A stretch of DNA of 64,000 nucleotides. Origin: Dyadobacter sp. 3J3 (GTDB lineage: Bacteria; Bacteroidota; Bacteroidia; Cytophagales; Spirosomataceae). This document shows, piece after piece, positions 60,357-64,000 of this stretch. The DNA is taken from contig NZ_VTOL01000005.1 of the NCBI RefSeq assembly GCF_009801115.1, positions 1 to 64,000 of the forward strand, read 5' to 3'. Under the pieces are notes generated by a model. It saw nothing but the letters and a program-made list of their open reading frames with translations, had not been told where the DNA came from and searched no databases. Within the stretch, counting starts at the first letter, position 1. Each line of letters opens with the position of its first letter. The position numbers and the translations under genes were made by a program.

Positions 60357-60391
60357 GAATTCTGTGTAGGAAATGAAATAAGTTTTTTGAT

Positions 60392-60544
60392 TTATTCCGG
60401 TTTTATTCTGACAATTTTATTGTCACGCATTATAACGAGTTCGCTATTCTTCATTTTTTTAAACTCAATTAATTTCTCGTAAACTTTTTCAAGCCCCTTT
60501 AAAATTTTATTCTTTTCGTCAATTTGTATTTCTCTTGGCGTCAT
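60392..60544 (-). CDS. Small helical protein, unknown
   Basis: A 50-residue frame, MTPREIQIDEKNKILKGLEK then VYEKLIEFKKMKNSELVIMR and ending DNKIVRIKPE. A long basic amphipathic helix is followed by a short hairpin (LVIMRDNKIVRIKP). I believe similar short proteins occur in other Bacteroidota, but I cannot name the family. A clear terminator follows. It lies 73 bases downstream of the DUF1016 nuclease on the same strand, so it could be an accessory of that gene or an independent small gene. Confidence 0.55.
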   Translation of the reverse strand: MTPREIQIDEKNKILKGLEKVYEKLIEFKKMKNSELVIMRDNKIVRIKPE

Positions 60545-60617
60545 AATAGTTCTTTTAAATGGGTGAATTTTTTCTGGTTACAAGTCCGTCTAGCAATGCC
60601 TAATTAAGAGTATTTAC

Positions 60618-61538
60618 CTATTTCTCGTCCGCTTCATTATTGAAGAGCTCGTGCAACTTTTGTTGTAATAGCTTCTTGTCAGGCAACTGTGTTTTATACT
60701 GTGAAACCATTGTTGGAGAGAGGCTTCTGCTAAGTGCATATTCGACGACCTCACTATCTTTGTCCTTGCACAACAAAACGCCGATACTGGGATTTTCCTT
60801 CGGTTTTTTCACGTCCCGGTCTAATGCTTCCAAGCGGTCCGCCGCGCGGTAGAAATTCAGTTGTCCTAAATGGTCGGGTTTAAATTTGTCGGTTTTGAGT
60901 TCAAAGGCAACCAGACATTGCAATCCACGATGATAGAAAAGCAAGTCAATGTAAAAATCGCTGTTGCCAACTTGTAATTTGTATTCTTCGCCCACAAACA
61001 AAAAGTCTTTTCCAAGTTCAAGTATGAAATTCTTCATTTGTCTTACAAGTCCACTTTGCAAATCATTTTCGCTATGTGGCTCAGGTAAATTTAAAAACTC
61101 AAATACATAGCTGTCTTTGAAAGTGTTTTTTAGATTATGACTACTTTTTTTCAGCACTGCTGAGAGTTTTGAGTTTCCTATTACTGTCCGCTCGAAAAGA
61201 CTGGCGGAAATTTGTCGGTCAAGTTCTCGGAAACTAAAATTTTCTTGTTTAGCTATTTTTAAATAGAATTCTCGCTCTTCAAATGTGTTGCATCTAGAGA
61301 AGATAGCCAAATTATGTGACCAACTTATTTCTCTCAACAGTGTTGAGAGTTTTGGAAAGTCTCTGTATGTTTCAAAAAACTGCTTCATTCTCCAAATATT
61401 TTTATCAGAGAATCCTTTTATTTCGGGTTCATTTTGTTGAATATGTTTTGCTAATTCTGTTACCACCGAATCGCCCCATTCAGCCTGTTCAATTTTTTTA
61501 CTTAGATATTCACCAATATTCCAATAAAGGTTAATCAT
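60618..61538 (-). CDS. DUF1016/YhcG-type PD-(D/E)XK nuclease, 5' end probably lost
   Basis: The 306-residue product has a DUF1016 N-terminal domain (NLYWNIGEYLSKKIEQAEWG, GFSDKNIWRMKQFFETYRDF, REISWSHNLAIFSRCN, REFYLKIAKQENFSFRELDR) and a C-terminal nuclease domain (VGNSDFYIDLLFYHRGLQCL, VAFELKTDKFKPDHLGQLNF, IGVLLCKDKDSEVVEYAL). The latter has the D...ExK site in FYIDLL and FELKTD. The usual protein begins about 20-30 residues earlier. Before ATG 61538 the frame still encodes matching residues (NAIRAVNAE), but no start codon exists before a TAG near 61590. The gene thus seems truncated by the operon upstream, whose last stop (61564) lies inside it. Confidence 0.85.
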   Translation of the reverse strand: MINLYWNIGEYLSKKIEQAEWGDSVVTELAKHIQQNEPEIKGFSDKNIWRMKQFFETYRDFPKLSTLLREISWSHNLAIFSRCNTFEEREFYLKIAKQENFSFRELDRQISASLFERTVIGNSKLSAVLKKSSHNLKNTFKDSYVFEFLNLPEPHSENDLQSGLVRQMKNFILELGKDFLFVGEEYKLQVGNSDFYIDLLFYHRGLQCLVAFELKTDKFKPDHLGQLNFYRAADRLEALDRDVKKPKENPSIGVLLCKDKDSEVVEYALSRSLSPTMVSQYKTQLPDKKLLQQKLHELFNNEADEK

Positions 61539-61563
61539 TTCAGCATTTACGGCTCTGATTGCA

Positions 61564-62250
61564 TTATTTTGTAGAATCCAAAACTTCTATATAATTTTTG
61601 TAATTTTCTATCTCTTTGAAAAAGTTTTCTGGCGAAAGTTTTTGTTCAATTAGATTTGCAAAGTCTTCTCCAAATGCATTATTAATGTTTGTTTTTTTTA
61701 CAATGTTTGTTTTTTCGTCAATATCAACCAAAAATATGCACAAATCACTTGGTCTGTGTGCTTGAGGTGTGTCATAAATCAGATTTAAGTATTTTTGAAT
61801 ATCTTTTCTGCTTATGATTTCGATTTTACTAGATATGCTGGAGTCGTTTTTCTTATAATATGGCGTTTCATAACGCATAACAATTATATGGGCATAAGGA
61901 ATCTTGTTCGCTTGTATATTGGCCGTTTCACCCATCATACTTTCAAAATAATTATTTGCGTTTTGCTTGTAATTACTCGTTATGAATTTTATACCTAAAC
62001 AAAAAATAGTTTTACCGTCTTTGAATACTGCAATATCAACATCTTTGGGGTAATATTTTCCATCTATTTTAGCTTCTTTAGAGCCTTCACCTAAAAAAAA
62101 ATATTCGTACTTATCATCCCATATTTTCTTTAAAATGTCAGTAATATATTTATGAATTGGATATAATTTTTGAGTACTTCGTGCACCATATTCTTTATAT
62201 TTTAAGAAAGAACTGCTTATAGATTCTAGAAAATCATTTTCATGATACAT
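61564..62250 (-). CDS. Putative restriction endonuclease subunit with variant PD-(D/E)XK motif
   Basis: A 228-residue protein without a named family that I recognise. Residues 68-90 read YPKDVDIAVFKDGKTIFCLG then IKF: paired Asp (70, 72), then a strand ending in Lys 88 where the usual Glu two before it is Gly 86. A helix with ESMMGETANIQANKI follows, so Glu 103 or 109 could take the missing place, as in Cfr10I/NgoMIV-type enzymes. NYKQNANNYFESMMGETAN looks like a conserved block. It lies two bases after the second nuclease-like gene and is part of the methyltransferase operon. Confidence 0.6.
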   Translation of the reverse strand: MYHENDFLESISSSFLKYKEYGARSTQKLYPIHKYITDILKKIWDDKYEYFFLGEGSKEAKIDGKYYPKDVDIAVFKDGKTIFCLGIKFITSNYKQNANNYFESMMGETANIQANKIPYAHIIVMRYETPYYKKNDSSISSKIEIISRKDIQKYLNLIYDTPQAHRPSDLCIFLVDIDEKTNIVKKTNINNAFGEDFANLIEQKLSPENFFKEIENYKNYIEVLDSTK

Positions 62251-62252
62251 AA

Positions 62253-62918
62253 TTATTTATTAAATGGAGGTTGAATTGTTTTAATTAAGAATCCGTCAAG
62301 CTTCCTTATTGAATCATTTAAAATTGGAGTTGAAATATCTTTAAAATCAATTTCATATGTATCTCTTTGAAATGTAAAGTAACCTCCATCATCTTTTATT
62401 CTTTTAGTACCAGCTTCATATAAAATTCCAATTTTGCCATTTTGTATTTCACTTTTTGAAACATATCCAATAAAAGAAGCGATATATTTATTTTTAAAGT
62501 CTTTATGTAAACTTATACAGAAGTAATAATCGGTAACAACTGAGTCTTTATCCATTTGATATTTAGGTAAATTTAAAACATAATTTTCCCTGAAATTGTT
62601 ATTTTTGCGACCCATTGATTTCACATCACAAGACATCTGCTTACCATTAATATTTAACAAAAAATCTTGTCCATTGTCTTGCCCATCAATAGCTCCAAAA
62701 GATCTCTTAGGTCTTTCTAAGTTATAAGAATCAGCAAATACAACTTCTCCTAGAGTGCCTGTAAATCTAAATTCCCTTTGTCTTTCTTTACCATTTGGAT
62801 CACTACTAAAAATATCAGCAACCGGGTGATTTAAGATAGAGTATTCTACAAGTTGTGAAGCATATTCTTTTTGCTCCTCACTTACATAAAATTGAAAAAA
62901 AAATTCATTTATCATCAT
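62253..62918 (-). CDS. Putative PD-(D/E)XK restriction nuclease
   Basis: A 221-residue protein with a likely nuclease core: Glu 58 in GTLGEVVFADSY, Asp 85 in NGQDFLLNINGKQ and DVK at 98-100 in MSCDVKSMGRKN, then a strand YYFCISLHKDF and IASFIGYVSKSEIQ. This order (helix Glu, D, D-x-K) is that of PD-(D/E)XK enzymes. Its ATG overlaps the methyltransferase TAA by one base (TAATG), so the two are coupled, which supports a restriction role. No family name can be assigned. Confidence 0.65.
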   Translation of the reverse strand: MMINEFFFQFYVSEEQKEYASQLVEYSILNHPVADIFSSDPNGKERQREFRFTGTLGEVVFADSYNLERPKRSFGAIDGQDNGQDFLLNINGKQMSCDVKSMGRKNNNFRENYVLNLPKYQMDKDSVVTDYYFCISLHKDFKNKYIASFIGYVSKSEIQNGKIGILYEAGTKRIKDDGGYFTFQRDTYEIDFKDISTPILNDSIRKLDGFLIKTIQPPFNK

Positions 62919-64000
62919 TAAAACAGTGTTTCGGGATTATGTGCTTTTATTTTAAATTCCTTTATTTGTTTTGAAGTTATAGATTTATATCCTCCTGAAA
63001 AATCCTTTCCTGTTAGTCTAATATATTTATAAAACTCATCAGATTTTAAGGTGTTTTCTATTAAAGCCCAGTCTGAAAATTCTTTATTTTTAATTATAAA
63101 TAAACCGGAATAGATCATTATATCCTTGGGAACTTTATAAAAATCTATTCGTCCATTTACTAAGGTACTTAAAACGATCTTCTCTTTATGGATACTCTGT
63201 ATACCTTGACTTCTCCCAAATTCATACCATAAAGCTCCCTTATCAAGATCCCTTTTTTCAAGTTCTTCCTTGTTTTTAAGTAAATAATTATAAGCATTTG
63301 GGTAGTTTTCTTTCAACTTTCCTTCGGGTATTGCCCTATATCGATTATTTTCTAATTCGTAAGGGAATAAAATTTGATCATTGTTGTTAATTTCTCCTTT
63401 AAATCTAGAACCCTTTACAACGGTTTTTAATATATTTTTTTCGACTAAATAGTCATTGAAGTATACTGCATCTTCATTGTAATACTTAGTTCTTGAAATA
63501 AAAATTTTGTCTCTTAGCGTCGCAAATCCATATTGAACGTCAAAAAAATCTTTAATTGAACAGTTTCTACCTTTCACTAAATCAGATAAAAAGTCTTGAT
63601 CTTTCGTATTTGAAAAGGACCAATCGCCATTTTTTAAATTTTCAAAATATACACGATTTACACACTCAATTTTATCATTTATGAGTTCTTTATACTCAAA
63701 ATAATTTTCATCGTAGTTTTTATCTATAATGGTGATGGCAGTATAGGTTGAAAAGGATTTAAAAACTTTATTAGCTTTGAAATCTATTAAAGTTTTTACT
63801 ATTTTTTTATTCTTTAAATACTCCCTAAACAACTTATATGAAGAATTGTGTAGGTAACTATTTGGTGTAATGTATCCTAATAATCCAGTTCTCTTAAGCA
63901 TTTTAAAGCCCATCTCAAAGAAGGATAAATAAATGTCTACTGTCCCTTCTGAAAACAAAAAATCTCTTTTTAAAATATCTCTCGTCTTGGTATCAAGATT
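62918..64000 (-). CDS. N6-adenine DNA methyltransferase, C-terminal part (partial)
   Basis: The frame is open to the window edge, so the start and the NPPY motif lie outside. The visible part, about 360 residues, begins at the end of the catalytic domain (VDIYLSFFEMGFKMLKRTGL, LGYITPNSYLHNSSYKLFRE) and continues into a TaqI/Eco57I-type recognition domain (VQYGFATLRDKIFISRTKYY, FPYELENNRYRAIPEGKLKE, YPNAYNYLLKNKEELEKRD, YSGLFIIKNKEFSDWALIEN). It would methylate the target site and protect the host. It is first in an operon with two nuclease-like genes. Confidence 0.85.
   Translation of the reverse strand, partial: NLDTKTRDILKRDFLFSEGTVDIYLSFFEMGFKMLKRTGLLGYITPNSYLHNSSYKLFREYLKNKKIVKTLIDFKANKVFKSFSTYTAITIIDKNYDENYFEYKELINDKIECVNRVYFENLKNGDWSFSNTKDQDFLSDLVKGRNCSIKDFFDVQYGFATLRDKIFISRTKYYNEDAVYFNDYLVEKNILKTVVKGSRFKGEINNNDQILFPYELENNRYRAIPEGKLKENYPNAYNYLLKNKEELEKRDLDKGALWYEFGRSQGIQSIHKEKIVLSTLVNGRIDFYKVPKDIMIYSGLFIIKNKEFSDWALIENTLKSDEFYKYIRLTGKDFSGGYKSITSKQIKEFKIKAHNPETLF

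Noticed and set aside
60044..60391. Cobalamin riboswitch upstream of nrdJ
   Set aside because: Looked for because the enzyme needs B12; no B12-box-like core or suitable set of stems is visible.
60291..60482. 63-codon plus-strand open frame downstream of nrdJ's promoter region
   Set aside because: It overlaps the terminator and the 50-residue minus-strand gene, and its product is an unlikely mixture of polar start and hydrophobic end.
1..64000. CRISPR arrays, tRNA or rRNA genes, insertion sequences
   Set aside because: No regularly spaced repeats, no cloverleaf-like intergenic segment, no rRNA stretch and no transposase-like protein were found.

Overview
The window looks like a chromosomal segment of a Bacteroidota member of the Cytophagales, probably Dyadobacter-like. 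The grounds are family content (GldB, DUF4295 beside L33, DUF4293, two DUF6089 barrels, a Bacteroidota-type LptD, a fused alpha/beta 2-oxoacid dehydrogenase E1) and the repeated TAnnTTTG -7 promoter boxes of this phylum. The genus is inference; no rRNA or tRNA gene is present to settle it.

Layout. 1-1.3 kb is a worn accessory stretch: the end of a membrane protein, a DUF6973-like protein and a broken LuxR helix-turn-helix. 1.3-24.5 kb is mostly housekeeping: anmK, ricT, purD, recQ, kdsD, rimO, a ParE-type toxin-antitoxin pair, ftsY, DUF4295, rpmG, a lipoprotein cytochrome c, gatB, a TlpA-like thioredoxin, gldB, an isolated nuoH, a three-gene ABC/FtsX/DUF3299 unit with a histidine-rich loop (possible metal transport), and two DUF6089 barrels. 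24.5-32.3 kb has DUF2911, a signal-less trypsin-like protease, yjjG, an ECF sigma factor with a small overlapping partner, nth, a double-FKBP lipoprotein, and a PglC/PglD/PglE-like sugar trio. 32.3-46 kb holds the E1 fusion, DUF1573, an envelope group (lptD, amidase, MlaD-like), an acyl-CoA carboxylase subunit, an M24 peptidase and a two-catalytic-domain secreted esterase. 46-57.4 kb has DUF4926, a PIN toxin with its antitoxin, DUF1338, a three-gene cytochrome c/DUF1549-DUF1553/DUF1501 operon, an aquaporin, purB and Uma2. 57.5-64 kb has class II ribonucleotide reductase, a small unknown protein and a nuclease island: a DUF1016 nuclease without its usual N-terminus, then a tight operon of two PD-(D/E)XK-like proteins and an N6-adenine methyltransferase that runs off the window, most likely a restriction-modification system.

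Functional themes. Envelope building and recycling recur (AnmK, KdsD, LptD, amidase, MlaD, GldB, PglCDE-like). Small defence or stability modules sit in gaps between core genes (ParE-type pair, PIN pair, Uma2, DUF1016, restriction operon). The loci most likely to hide undescribed biology are the histidine-rich ABC/DUF3299 unit, the cytochrome c/DUF1501 operon with its palindromic spacer, and the restriction operon at the right edge with its unusual nuclease motif and the damaged gene beside it. Five genes too short for a 60-residue cutoff were found by reading: two antitoxins, DUF4295, the 50-residue protein at 60.4 kb and the LuxR remnant.
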